64,000 bases of DNA, taken from the NCBI GenBank assembly GCA_964242415.1, contig CAXTAT010000010.1, positions 62,001 to 126,000 on the forward strand, read 5' to 3'. The stretch comes from DASWOJ01 sp964242415. Its GTDB lineage: Bacteria; Pseudomonadota; Alphaproteobacteria; Acetobacterales; Acetobacteraceae. Shown here in pieces: positions 25,695 to 34,165 of this stretch; within the stretch, counting starts at the first letter, position 1; every line of letters starts with the position of its first letter. A program made the position numbers and the translations under genes. The notes under the pieces were generated by a model, which worked only from the letters and a program-made list of their open reading frames with translations, was not told the DNA's origin and did not search any database.

Positions 25695-26140
25695 TGGCCA
25701 AGGTTCGCGTCCAGGCGGAGCCGTTCGATGCCGGGGTGGAGATGGCGGCGCTGCTGGACGGACGTGAGGACGTGGGCGGGCTTGGCTGCTTCGTCGGCGT
25801 CGTGCGCGGCGGCGACATCGTGGCGATGACGCTTGAGCACTACCCTGGGATGACCGAACGCGCCCTGGCCGCGATTGCCGCGGAGGCGGAGGCGCGTTGG
25901 GACCTGCTGGGCTGCACCGTCGTCCACCGGCATGGCCGCCTGCTGCCCGGCGACCCGATCGTGCTGGTCCTGGCCGCAAGCCGGCACCGCCAGGCGGCGC
26001 TGGACGCGACGGCGTTCCTGATTGACTGGCTCAAGACCCGGGCGCCGTTCTGGAAGCAGGAGGAGCGGGCGGACGGCGCCAGCCAGTGGGTGGAGGCGCG
26101 AGAGACGGACGCCGCCGCCGCCACGCGGTGGGCGGGATAG
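25694..26140 (+). CDS. moaE: Molybdopterin synthase catalytic subunit
   Basis: A 148-residue partner of MoaD that converts precursor Z to molybdopterin. Recognisable parts are GCFVGVVRGG, LEHYPGMTERAL, VVHRHGRLLPGD and the catalytic-Lys segment DWLKTRAPFWKQE (two conserved lysines). The ATG lies in TGATGG with the moaD stop. It is the last gene of the cluster; a composite repeat follows 8 bp downstream. Confidence 0.96.
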   Translation: MAKVRVQAEPFDAGVEMAALLDGREDVGGLGCFVGVVRGGDIVAMTLEHYPGMTERALAAIAAEAEARWDLLGCTVVHRHGRLLPGDPIVLVLAASRHRQAALDATAFLIDWLKTRAPFWKQEERADGASQWVEARETDAAAATRWAG

Positions 26141-26147
26141 CTGATCT

Positions 26148-26300
26148 TCTCCCTCTCCCTCCGGGAGGGGGCCGGGGTGAGGGGGTCTGTCCGCCAGCGC
26201 CAGCCCCGGTCCGTTGGAAGCCGTTTGGCACGGCGTGGGCAAGGCTCGGTGCTGACAGCAAGCCCCCCTCACCCCGGCCTTCTCCTGGAGGGAGAGGGAG
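26148..26300. repeat. Inverted-end composite repeat, copy 5
   Basis: Units at 26148-26184 and 26265-26300 enclose about 80 bp between moaE and the next membrane protein gene. The right unit ends GGAGGGAGAGGGAG about 10 nt before an ATG at 26311 and is the only purine-rich ribosome binding site candidate of that gene. Confidence 0.85.
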
Positions 26301-26310
26301 AAGCGCAGCC

Positions 26311-27627
26311 ATGGCGGTCGCTATCGGCGCCGCTCTTCTAATCTGGCCCGCGCTGGTCAACGGCTACCCGATCCTGTTCAGCGACACCGGCGCGTTGCTG
26401 GAGATGGCGCTGGACCCCAACATGGGCTGGGATAAGCCCTGGGTGTACGGCCCGTTCCTGACGCCGTTCCACCTGCGGCTCAGCCTGTGGGGGGCAGTGA
26501 CGGCGCAGGGCTTGCTGGTGTCATGGATGCTGTGGCTGACCCAGGCGGTGCTGCTGCCGCCGCGGCCCTGGCGCCATGCGGCGCTATGCGCCGTACTGGC
26601 GGTGGCGACTGCGGCGCCATGGTTCACGGCGCTGCTGATGCCGGACGTGTTCACTCCCCTGGTTGTGCTGGGCCTGTTCGTCCTGGCCTACGGACCCGGC
26701 CGATTGGGACGCGGCACGCTGGCCGGTGTGGGGGTGGTGACCGCCATCGCCATCGCCGCACACCTGGCGCACCTGATCCTGGCGGCCGCGGTGATCGCCG
26801 CGGCAGCCGCCCTGCGGCGCAGGGTGCCTTGGCGGCCGGCGCTACCGTTGGCCGGGGCGCTGGCGATGCTGCTGGCCAGCAACCTCATCGGCAACGGTGT
26901 GCTGACGGTGTCGCCCTATGGATCGGTGTTCGCGCTGGCCCGGCTGGTCGGCGATGGGCCGGGGCGGGACTGGGTGGACGCGGCCTGCCCGGCGGCGAAC
27001 CTGCGCATCTGCGCCTGGCGCGGGCGGCTGACGGCGGACAGCGACCATTTCCTGTGGGACCCCTACGGACCCGTCTGGGCGGACGGCTTCGGCCCGATCC
27101 GCTACGCGCCGGAGGCCAAGCTCCTGGTGCCCGCGATCATCGCCGCCTACCCCGGCGGCGTGCTGCTGGCCGCGACGGCGAACACGCTGCGCCAGCTTGG
27201 CCGGGTGCAGGTCGGCGATGCCCTGGCCGCCCTGCACGTAGACGTGGCCGTGCTGCCGCGGCTGGAGCTGTACTTCCCCCCGGCCGAGGCCGCGCAATAC
27301 CGGGCATCGCTGCAGGCCGCCGGCCGGCTGCAGGCGGTGGCGGCGCCGTTCCGCCCGCTGCACCTGCTGGCCTTGCTCGCCGGGGCTGTTGCAAGCCTTG
27401 GGATCGCGCTGCGCCGGCGCGGTCCGCTGCAGGGCTTGGCCGTGCTGGTGCTGGCGGGCCTGCTGGCCAACGCAGCCTCGACCGGGGCGCTGTCCGGCCC
27501 GCACGACCGCTACCAGGCGCGCATCGCCTGGTTGGTCGTGCTGCCGCCGCTGCTGGGCTACGCCGCGGCGAGGGACGCCTCGCGCCGGACAACCTCCTCC
27601 GGCGCCATGCGCACCAGCGCCTCATAG
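26311..27627 (+). CDS. Polytopic membrane protein, unknown function
   Basis: A 438-residue protein with about nine or ten hydrophobic segments. It starts MAVAIGAALLIWPALVNGYP and has a central loop of about 120 residues that includes DAACPAANLRICAWRGRL and SDHFLWDPYGPVWADGFGP, which could face the periplasm. This layout recalls membrane glycosyltransferase-like or dolichyl-type proteins but no motif settles it. The start at 26311 relies on a repeat-derived ribosome binding site. The last 24 codons overlap the 3' end of ilvE on the other strand by 70 bp. Confidence 0.72.
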   Translation: MAVAIGAALLIWPALVNGYPILFSDTGALLEMALDPNMGWDKPWVYGPFLTPFHLRLSLWGAVTAQGLLVSWMLWLTQAVLLPPRPWRHAALCAVLAVATAAPWFTALLMPDVFTPLVVLGLFVLAYGPGRLGRGTLAGVGVVTAIAIAAHLAHLILAAAVIAAAAALRRRVPWRPALPLAGALAMLLASNLIGNGVLTVSPYGSVFALARLVGDGPGRDWVDAACPAANLRICAWRGRLTADSDHFLWDPYGPVWADGFGPIRYAPEAKLLVPAIIAAYPGGVLLAATANTLRQLGRVQVGDALAALHVDVAVLPRLELYFPPAEAAQYRASLQAAGRLQAVAAPFRPLHLLALLAGAVASLGIALRRRGPLQGLAVLVLAGLLANAASTGALSGPHDRYQARIAWLVVLPPLLGYAAARDASRRTTSSGAMRTSAS

Positions 27628-28481
27628 TCGCGCAGCAGGGTTTCGGTGATCGCGCCCGGCGTGTAGGCCTGCCCGGCGATCTCGCGCACCGGCGTCACCT
27701 CGGCGGCGGTGCCGGCCAGGAACACCTCGGTGGCGCGCGCCATCTCCTCGGGCATGATCACCCGCTCGACCACCTTCATCTGGTGGCGGCGCGCGATGGA
27801 CATCACCGTCCGCCGCGTGATCCCATCCAGGAAGCAGTCGGGCGTGGGCGTGTGCACCTCCCCGTCGAACACGAAGAAGATGTTGGCGCCGGTCGCCTCC
27901 GCCACCCGGCCGCGCCAGTCCAGCATCAGGGCGTCGTCATAGCCCTCGGCCTCCACGGCGTGCTTGGACAGGGTGCCGGTCATGTACAGCCCGGAGGCCT
28001 TGGCGGCGGTCGGCGCGGTTTCCGGGTGCGGGCGCTTCCAGGGCGCATTGCCCAGGCGCACGCCCTTCATGCGGCCCAGCCGGTCGTCGCCGAACAGGTT
28101 GGGCCAAGCCCAGCAGGCGATGGCCAGGTGGATGCGCGTCTGCTGCCCCGACACCGACAACTGCTCCGACCCGCGCCAGGCGATCGGGCGGACGTAGCCA
28201 TCCATCAGGCCGTTGGCGGCCAGGACCTCCTGGCAGGCGGCGTCGATCTGCTCGGCCGAGTAGGGGATCTCGAAGCCCAGGATGCGGCCGGAGGCGATCA
28301 GGCGGTCGGTGTGCTCGCGCAGCTTGAACACGTTGCCGGAATAGGACCGTTCGCCTTCAAAAACGCCGCTGGCATAGTGCAACCCATGCGACAATACATG
28401 CAGCTTAGCCTCGCGCCACGGGACCATGACCCCGTCCATCCAGATCACGCCGTCACGATCATCGAAGGGAACCAGCGACAT
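27558..28481 (-). CDS. ilvE: Branched-chain amino acid aminotransferase
   Basis: Pyridoxal-phosphate enzyme of 307 residues for the last step of valine, leucine and isoleucine synthesis; cytosolic. Class IV aminotransferase features: LHYASGVFEGERSY, the cofactor Lys in TAAKASGLY, ALMLDWRGRVAEATGANIFF and CFLDGITRRTVM. The ATG at 28481 follows GGAGG by 7 nt, which rules out a longer frame. The 3' end overlaps a convergent membrane-protein gene by 70 bp. It is divergent from the MarR/OmpR pair, an order common in alphaproteobacteria. Confidence 0.94.
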   Translation of the reverse strand: MSLVPFDDRDGVIWMDGVMVPWREAKLHVLSHGLHYASGVFEGERSYSGNVFKLREHTDRLIASGRILGFEIPYSAEQIDAACQEVLAANGLMDGYVRPIAWRGSEQLSVSGQQTRIHLAIACWAWPNLFGDDRLGRMKGVRLGNAPWKRPHPETAPTAAKASGLYMTGTLSKHAVEAEGYDDALMLDWRGRVAEATGANIFFVFDGEVHTPTPDCFLDGITRRTVMSIARRHQMKVVERVIMPEEMARATEVFLAGTAAEVTPVREIAGQAYTPGAITETLLRDYEALVRMAPEEVVRREASLAAA

Positions 28482-28501
28482 AACCGAACCTCCACGCAAT
28501 A

Positions 28502-28531
28502 TTGTTGCTTGAATAGGCCTTACGCTATAAT
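28502..28531 (+). promoter_or_regulatory. Candidate sigma-70 promoter for the MarR/OmpR pair
   Basis: TTGTTG at 28502-28507 and a perfect TATAAT at 28526-28531 are 18 bp apart, in an A/T-rich interval of about 100 bp between the divergent ilvE and marR-like genes. It is the best promoter match I noticed in the window. Confidence 0.55.
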
Positions 28532-28584
28532 GGAGTGGGTTTTAAGTCAATAAACCTGCCGTAACCAACACGGCGACTTTGGGG

Positions 28585-29202
28585 ATGGCTGCTATGCCGG
28601 AACGTATGCCTTTGACCCCCGGTGCGACGCCCAACGGGCCGCTGGGCGTGGATGCCCGGAACGGTGCGGCCAGCCCGGCCGGCCCAGCCGGATCGAGCCT
28701 GCTGTTCCTGCGGGAGGAGCAGATCAGGCTGGCGCAGGACCTGATGTTCTTTGCCTACCGCGACTTCACCGGCGCCGCCGACGTAATCCTGGACGAGTTG
28801 GGCCTGGGTCGCGCCCACCATCGCGCCCTGCACTTCATCGGGCGCAGCCCGGGCATGACGGTCGGCGACCTGCTGGCCATCCTGCGCATCACCAAGCAGA
28901 GCCTCGCCCGCGTGCTGACCGCCCTGGTCGATCAGGGATACGTGGCGCAGGCGCCGGGGCGCAACGACCGCCGGCAGCGATTGCTGACGCTGACCGCCGC
29001 CGGGCAGGCCCTGGAACGCCGCCTGTTCGAGCGCCAGCGTGAGCGCCTGGCCCTCGCCTTCCGCGAGGCCGGGGGGCCAGCGGTGGAAGGGTTCCGCCGG
29101 GTGATGCGTGGCGTGATGGACCAGGCAGGCCGCGCCTATGTGGACCAGGCGGAGGCGTCCCTGCATCGCGGCGCCCGGCCGCATGGGGGACACACGCGGT
29201 GA
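28585..29202 (+). CDS. petP: MarR-family regulator (PetP-like)
   Basis: A 205-residue winged-helix regulator. The first 40 residues are an unstructured extension; the DNA-binding part includes ALHFIGRSPGMTVGDLLAIL, RITKQSLARVLTALVDQGYV and the wing PGRNDRRQRLLTLTAAG. Position between ilvE and an OmpR-type regulator matches PetP of Rhodobacter-like genomes, hence the symbol, which is by context. Possible ATGs are 28585 and 28594. The stop overlaps the start of the next gene as GTGA, so the two are translationally coupled. Confidence 0.82.
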   Translation: MAAMPERMPLTPGATPNGPLGVDARNGAASPAGPAGSSLLFLREEQIRLAQDLMFFAYRDFTGAADVILDELGLGRAHHRALHFIGRSPGMTVGDLLAILRITKQSLARVLTALVDQGYVAQAPGRNDRRQRLLTLTAAGQALERRLFERQRERLALAFREAGGPAVEGFRRVMRGVMDQAGRAYVDQAEASLHRGARPHGGHTR

Positions 29203-29906
29203 GCGAGGCCGAGAGGACCGGGGCGCATGTTCTGGTCGTGGACGACGACGCCCGGCTGCGCGCCCTGCTGCAGCGATACTTGGCCGAGCAGGGCTTCCGC
29301 GTCACCACGGCGCGCCATGCGGCGGAGGCGCGCGAGCACCTGCGCTCCATGCAGCCCGACCTGCTGGTGCTGGACGTGATGATGCCCGGCGAGACCGGCC
29401 TTTCCCTGACCGAAACGCTGCGGGCGGACCGCTCGGACGTGCCGATCCTGTTGCTGACTGCCCGGGGCGCGCCGGAAGACCGGATTGCCGGGTTCGAGGC
29501 CGGGGCGGACGATTACCTGGGCAAGCCGTTCGAGCCGCGGGAACTGGTGCTGCGGCTGCGCGCCATGCTGCGCCGGGTGGCCCCGCCGGCGCCGGCCGAG
29601 CCAGCTGGTCCCGTCCGCCTGGGCGCCCTGGCGTTCGACACCAGCCGGGCCGAGCTGCGTGGGGCCGATGGGATCATCCACCTGACGGGCGGCGAGGCGG
29701 CGCTGCTGCAGGCGCTGGCCCGGCGCCCGGGGGAGGTGCTGTCCCGCGAGTGGATCGGCGAAACGCTCGGCATGGACGAGACCGGGGAGCGCGCCATCGA
29801 CGTTCAGGTGACGCGGTTGCGGCGTAAGATCGAGGCCGACCCGCGCGAACCGCGCTTCCTGCACACGGTGCGCGGGCGCGGCTATGTGTTGAAGCCAGGC
29901 ACCTGA
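29199..29906 (+). CDS. petR: OmpR-family response regulator (PetR-like)
   Basis: A 235-residue regulator. The receiver domain (about 10-125) has acidic residues Asp15-17, phospho-acceptor Asp59 in LLVLDVMMPGE, Thr87 and Lys109 in YLGKPFEP. The DNA-binding winged helix (about 140-235) ends TRLRRKIEADP, then VRGRGYVLKP. GTG start at 29199 overlaps the MarR stop. No kinase gene follows; lysS is next after a repeat. The EnvZ-like kinase at 10849-12159 is the only histidine kinase in the window and a candidate partner. Confidence 0.9.
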   Translation: MSEAERTGAHVLVVDDDARLRALLQRYLAEQGFRVTTARHAAEAREHLRSMQPDLLVLDVMMPGETGLSLTETLRADRSDVPILLLTARGAPEDRIAGFEAGADDYLGKPFEPRELVLRLRAMLRRVAPPAPAEPAGPVRLGALAFDTSRAELRGADGIIHLTGGEAALLQALARRPGEVLSREWIGETLGMDETGERAIDVQVTRLRRKIEADPREPRFLHTVRGRGYVLKPGT

Positions 29907-29910
29907 CCAC

Positions 29911-30056
29911 TTCCCCCTCTCACTCCGGGAGAGGGCCGGGGTGAGGGAAGCGGCAAGGGCTGAACCCGGCAGTTTGAAGGCCAGCCAGCGCCATATTGGG
30001 CCAGGCTCGGTCTTCTGGCCTCTCACCCCGGCCCTCTCCCGGAGGGAGAGGGGGAA
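29911..30056. repeat. Inverted-end composite repeat, copy 6
   Basis: Units at 29911-29947 and 30018-30056 enclose about 70 bp. The element begins 5 bp after the response-regulator stop codon and lies 73 bp before lysS, so it separates two transcription units and its hairpins may slow transcription there. Confidence 0.85.
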
Positions 30057-30128
30057 GAAGGCCCGATTTCCCGCCTGATCCCAGCCACACCGATTGACCC
30101 GGCCCCACCCCATTTCTAGCTTGCACCC

Positions 30129-31724
30129 ATGCCAGACACCTTTCGTTACCAACCCGAAGCGCTCCCGAAGGCCTGGCCGTTCGAGGAAGCCGCCAAGCTC
30201 GCCGCACGCCTGGACGCCAGCGGCAAGGACGTGGCGCTGTTCGAGACGGGGTATGGCCCCTCGGGACTGCCGCACATCGGCACCTTCGGGGAGGTCGCGC
30301 GCACCACCTGGGTCCGCAATGCCTACGCTGCGCTGACCGGCCGGCCCAGCCGCCTGCTGGCGTTCAGCGACGACATGGACGGCCTGCGCAAGGTGCCCGA
30401 CAACGTGCCGAACCGGGACGCGCTGGCGGCCTATATCGGCCAGCCGCTCACCCGCGTGCCCGACCCGTTCGGCACCCATCCCAGCTTCGGCGCCCACAAC
30501 AACGCCCGGCTGCGCGCCTTCCTGGACGGTTTCGGCTTCGAGTACGAGTTCGCATCCAGCACCGAGTATTACGCCTCCGGCCGCTTCGACGCCGCCCTGT
30601 TGCGCACCGCCGAGCGCCATGCCGAGATCGTCGCGGCGATCCTGCCGACGCTGGGCCGGGACCGCCAGGCAACCTACTCGCCGTTCCTGCCCATCCACCC
30701 CCGCACCGGCCGCGTGATGCAGGTCCGCATCGACGAGGTGGACGCGGGCGCCGGTACGGTGTCATGGCAGGACCCGGACACGGGGGAACGCTTCACCACC
30801 CCCGTCACCGGCGGCGCGTGCAAGCTGCAGTGGAAGGCGGATTGGGCGATGCGCTGGTTTGCGCTGGGCGTTGATTACGAGATGTCCGGCAAGGACCTGA
30901 TCGACAGCGTGCGGCTGTCGGGCAAGGTGTGCACCGTGCTGGGCGGGCAGCCCCCGGTCGGCTTCACCTATGAGCTGTTCCTGGACGAGCACGCGCAGAA
31001 GATCAGCAAGAGCAAGGGCAACGGCCTGTCCGTGGACGAGTGGCTGCGCTACGCTCCGGCGGAGAGCTTGGCGCAGTTCATGTATCATCAGCCTGGCCGG
31101 GCCAAGCGGCTGTTTTTCGACATCATCCCGCGCACGGTGGACGAGTACCTGGCCAACGCCGCCAAGCTACCCCTGCAGGACGCCGCCGCCCAGCACGTCA
31201 ACCCGGCGTGGCACATCCAGGCCGGCCGCGACATCGGTGCCGCCAGCCCGGCGCCGTTCGGCATGCTGCTGAACCTGGCCAGCGTGGTGAACGCCGACAC
31301 GCCCGACATGCTGTGGGGCTTCCTGCGCCGCTACAGCCCGGAGGCGGCGCCCGGCGTCAACCCGTTCCTCGACGGCCTGATTGATCATGCCATCGCGTAC
31401 TACCGGGACTTCGTGCGCCCGGCCAAGCAGTATCGTGCGCCCTCCCCCGTCGAGCGCGCTGCCCTGGAGGATCTCGCCGCCAGCCTGGAGGCGCTGCCGC
31501 CCGGCCTGCCGCCGGAGGCGATCCAGGACGTGGTGTACGAGGTCGGCAAGCGGCACCCCCTGCCCGACCTCAAGGCATGGTTCGGCTGCCTGTACCAGGT
31601 CCTGCTGGGCCAGGCGGAGGGTCCGCGCTTCGGCGGCTTTGTCGCCCTGTATGGCGTGGCGGAGACCGTGGCGCTGATCCGGGCACGGTTGGCGGACTCC
31701 CTCCCGGACGCGGACGCCGCCTGA
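30129..31724 (+). CDS. lysS: Lysyl-tRNA synthetase, class I
   Basis: Charges tRNA-Lys with lysine; cytosolic, 531 residues. It is the class I (archaeal/alphaproteobacterial) type: the HIGH-like motif HIGTFGE at residues 49-55 within GYGPSGLPHIGTFGE and the KMSKS-like KISKSKGNG at 291-299. AFSDDMDGLRKVPDNVP is typical. The next gene, of the lysylphosphatidylglycerol synthase family, starts 2 nt after the stop, so the two are surely co-transcribed. This link is meaningful because MprF uses Lys-tRNA as substrate. Confidence 0.96.
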   Translation: MPDTFRYQPEALPKAWPFEEAAKLAARLDASGKDVALFETGYGPSGLPHIGTFGEVARTTWVRNAYAALTGRPSRLLAFSDDMDGLRKVPDNVPNRDALAAYIGQPLTRVPDPFGTHPSFGAHNNARLRAFLDGFGFEYEFASSTEYYASGRFDAALLRTAERHAEIVAAILPTLGRDRQATYSPFLPIHPRTGRVMQVRIDEVDAGAGTVSWQDPDTGERFTTPVTGGACKLQWKADWAMRWFALGVDYEMSGKDLIDSVRLSGKVCTVLGGQPPVGFTYELFLDEHAQKISKSKGNGLSVDEWLRYAPAESLAQFMYHQPGRAKRLFFDIIPRTVDEYLANAAKLPLQDAAAQHVNPAWHIQAGRDIGAASPAPFGMLLNLASVVNADTPDMLWGFLRRYSPEAAPGVNPFLDGLIDHAIAYYRDFVRPAKQYRAPSPVERAALEDLAASLEALPPGLPPEAIQDVVYEVGKRHPLPDLKAWFGCLYQVLLGQAEGPRFGGFVALYGVAETVALIRARLADSLPDADAA

Positions 31725-31726
31725 GC

Positions 31727-33751
31727 ATGGATTTTCTGAAGAAGGTGCTGCGGCAACTCCCAGCCGTGCTGGGCGTGGCGTTGCTGGCCGGGGCGGTCTG
31801 GGTGATCTGGAAGGAGTTCCGCGGCCTCAAGATCGCGGACATCCAGGCGGCGCTGGCCGCCATCCCGCGGCGCTCCCTAGTGATCGCGTTCCTCTGGACC
31901 ATCCTGTCCTATGGCGTGCTGACGTTCTACGACCGGTTGGGCACCATGTATGCCGGGCACAAGGTCAGCTATGCCCGGGTGTCGTTCGCGTCGTTCTGCG
32001 CCTATGCGCTGTCGCATAACCTGGGCTTTGCCGCGGTGTCCGGGGCGGCGGTGCGCTATCGCCTGTACTCGCATTGGGGGCTGACGCCGCTGCAGATCGC
32101 CAAGGTGGTGGCGTTCTGCAGCCTGACGTTCGGGCTGGGCGGCCTGGTGCTCGGCGGGGTTATCCTGTTCTGGGAACCCGACGCCATCCCGTTCTTCGGC
32201 ACCCGGGTGCCGCATAGCTTCATGTATGCCATCGGCGGCGCGATGTGGGCGGTGGTGGCCGTCTATATCAGCCTGTCGCGCTTCGTCGGCACCATACAGC
32301 TATTCGGCAAGCCCGTGACGCTGCCGGACTGGCGCATGGCCATCGTACAGGTGACGCTGGCGACGGTCGATGTGGCGTTCACGGCCGGCATCTTCTACCA
32401 GTTGCTGCCAGCCGCGCCGGGCCTGACCTATGTGCGGTTCCTCGGCGTCTATGTCGCGTCCTACACCGCGGGCCTGGCCGCCAACCTGCCCGGCGGCCTC
32501 GGCGTGTTCGACACCGCCATGCTGCTCGGGCTGCAACCTTACTTGGAGCCACCGCAAATCCTGGGCGCCATCGTGGTGTTCCGGCTGTACTACTACGTTA
32601 TCCCGCTGTTCCTGGCCGGCAGCCTGTTCGCCGGCAACGAAATCCTGGTGCGCGGCGGATCGCTGATGCGCGTCGGCGCGGCCCGGCGCGGGGTCCAGGC
32701 TCTGTCCCGCTGGAGCGACCCGAGCCTTGCCATTGGTGCCTCCACCGGCACGGTGGCGCTGTGCGGGGCGCTGCTGCTGGCGAAGGGAGTTCTGGACAAC
32801 CGACCAGACTTCTCCTGGATTGACCCGGACTTCGCCGACCTGGCCGCGGACGCCGGGCAGTTCGTGCCGTCCCTGATCGGGGCGGCCCTGATGGTGCTGT
32901 CGGTCGGGCTGTCCCAGCGCGTCACCCTGGCATGGGGCACGACGATCGTGCTGTTGCTGGTGGCGGCCGGGTTCACGGCGGCGCAGGGCACCAATCTGTG
33001 GATCCCCGCGGTGCTGGTGCTGGCGACCGTGCTGGTGGCGCCGTTCAGGGACGCTTATTACCGGCATGCCCGGCTGCTGTCGGGACCGCTCGACGTGGGC
33101 ACCGCCGTGCCCCTGCTGGCCCTGGTGCTGTGCGTTGTGGCGCTGGCGGCCTTCGAGCCGGGGCTGCGCGGGCTGGCGGAGAACAGTTGGTGGGACGTCG
33201 TGCTGTCGCGCGACGTGCCCAACAACCTGCGCGCATCCATCGCGCTGGCGGTCGTCATGGCGCTGCTGGCGATCTGGCGGCTGATCCGGCCGGGCCGGGT
33301 CACCTGGATGCCATGGGCTGGAGAAGGCCGGCACCGCTATGCGGCGCTGGGCGCGCTGCCACCCGTCAAGGCGGACGGCATCGTGATGGGGGAGCTAGGA
33401 CGGGCGGGCATTCCGTTCCGGCGGATGGGCCGGGTGATGCTCGGGCTGGGCGATCCCGCCGGGTCGGTCAATGACCGGGTCTCGGCGATCTGGAACCTGC
33501 GCGACCTGGCGGCGCAGGAAGGGCTTGGCGCGGCCGTGTGGCGCGCGGGGTCAGGGCTACTGAAGGTGTATGCCGACCTGGGCCTGACGGCGCTGCCGCT
33601 CGGGCCGGACGGCTTGCCGCTGCCGGAAACCGAGGGGGACACGCCGGCCGTCGGCCAGTACCTGTGCTGCGTCGCCGAGCGGGACCTGGCGCAACTGCTG
33701 CCGTTGCTGCCTGGGTTGAATGAGGCTCGGCTGGCTGATGCGGCGGATTGA
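31727..33751 (+). CDS. MprF-like membrane protein with short C-terminal domain
   Basis: A 674-residue protein. The first 340 residues are the lysylphosphatidylglycerol synthase membrane region (UPF0104): YALSHNLGFAAVSGAAVRYR and GLAANLPGGLGVFDTAMLLG. More membrane segments follow to about residue 535. The last 130 residues match only the beginning of the DUF2156 synthase domain (MLGLGDPAGSVNDRV, then LKVYADLGLTALPLG) and stop where MprF would continue for about 150 more residues. No continuing frame was seen after the stop, so it is not an obvious frameshift. In MprF the membrane half flips lipid and the soluble half adds lysine from Lys-tRNA; the latter may be lost or altered here. Confidence 0.8.
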   Translation: MDFLKKVLRQLPAVLGVALLAGAVWVIWKEFRGLKIADIQAALAAIPRRSLVIAFLWTILSYGVLTFYDRLGTMYAGHKVSYARVSFASFCAYALSHNLGFAAVSGAAVRYRLYSHWGLTPLQIAKVVAFCSLTFGLGGLVLGGVILFWEPDAIPFFGTRVPHSFMYAIGGAMWAVVAVYISLSRFVGTIQLFGKPVTLPDWRMAIVQVTLATVDVAFTAGIFYQLLPAAPGLTYVRFLGVYVASYTAGLAANLPGGLGVFDTAMLLGLQPYLEPPQILGAIVVFRLYYYVIPLFLAGSLFAGNEILVRGGSLMRVGAARRGVQALSRWSDPSLAIGASTGTVALCGALLLAKGVLDNRPDFSWIDPDFADLAADAGQFVPSLIGAALMVLSVGLSQRVTLAWGTTIVLLLVAAGFTAAQGTNLWIPAVLVLATVLVAPFRDAYYRHARLLSGPLDVGTAVPLLALVLCVVALAAFEPGLRGLAENSWWDVVLSRDVPNNLRASIALAVVMALLAIWRLIRPGRVTWMPWAGEGRHRYAALGALPPVKADGIVMGELGRAGIPFRRMGRVMLGLGDPAGSVNDRVSAIWNLRDLAAQEGLGAAVWRAGSGLLKVYADLGLTALPLGPDGLPLPETEGDTPAVGQYLCCVAERDLAQLLPLLPGLNEARLADAAD

Positions 33752-33855
33752 CGGAAACCGGCTTGGTGTCCAAGCAGGCGCAGAAGCCTCCTTGCAAACG
33801 GCGGAAGCTTCATAGCTAAGCTACATGCAACGCCTGTTTGGCAAAGGAAGACTGC

Positions 33856-34119
33856 ATGCTGATTGTTTTGGGTTTGGTGGTTGGCCTGCTGTTCGTCGCG
33901 CCTGCCTTGCTGCTCTGGACCGGACGCCTGATCATGACCAACACCGGCCCACGAACCCGTCCACGATCATTTCGGCTAGGGGAAAAAGAAGGGTTTGCGC
34001 AATCCGCCTTGGGGGACGTCCGCTCCGGCAACATCCATCGCGCCGACGGAGCTGACTCCACGCCCTGGTTCCGGCGGCCGATGCAGCCGGCGTTCGGCAA
34101 GTCCGAAGCGCAGGACTAA
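33856..34119 (+). CDS. Small single-pass membrane protein
   Basis: An 87-residue protein. The first 25 residues form one membrane helix (MLIVLGLVVGLLFVAPALLL); the rest is polar (RPRSFRLGEKEGFAQSALGD, then ADGADSTPWFRRPMQPAFG). GGAAG at 33846-33850 supports the ATG at 33856. I do not recognise a family. It converges with the OmpA-like gene and both end at a shared hairpin. Confidence 0.6.
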   Translation: MLIVLGLVVGLLFVAPALLLWTGRLIMTNTGPRTRPRSFRLGEKEGFAQSALGDVRSGNIHRADGADSTPWFRRPMQPAFGKSEAQD

Positions 34120-34131
34120 CCGAGGCAGCTT

Positions 34132-34155
34132 GGCCGGTGCATCCCTGCACCGGCC
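34132..34155. terminator. Bidirectional terminator-like hairpin
   Basis: A perfect 10-bp stem GGCCGGTGCA / TGCACCGGCC with a TCCC loop lies between two convergent genes, 13 bp after the small membrane protein stop and 11 bp before the OmpA-like stop. Position and strength fit a two-way terminator, although only a short T-run follows on either strand. Confidence 0.7.
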
Positions 34156-34165
34156 CTGACAGCGT

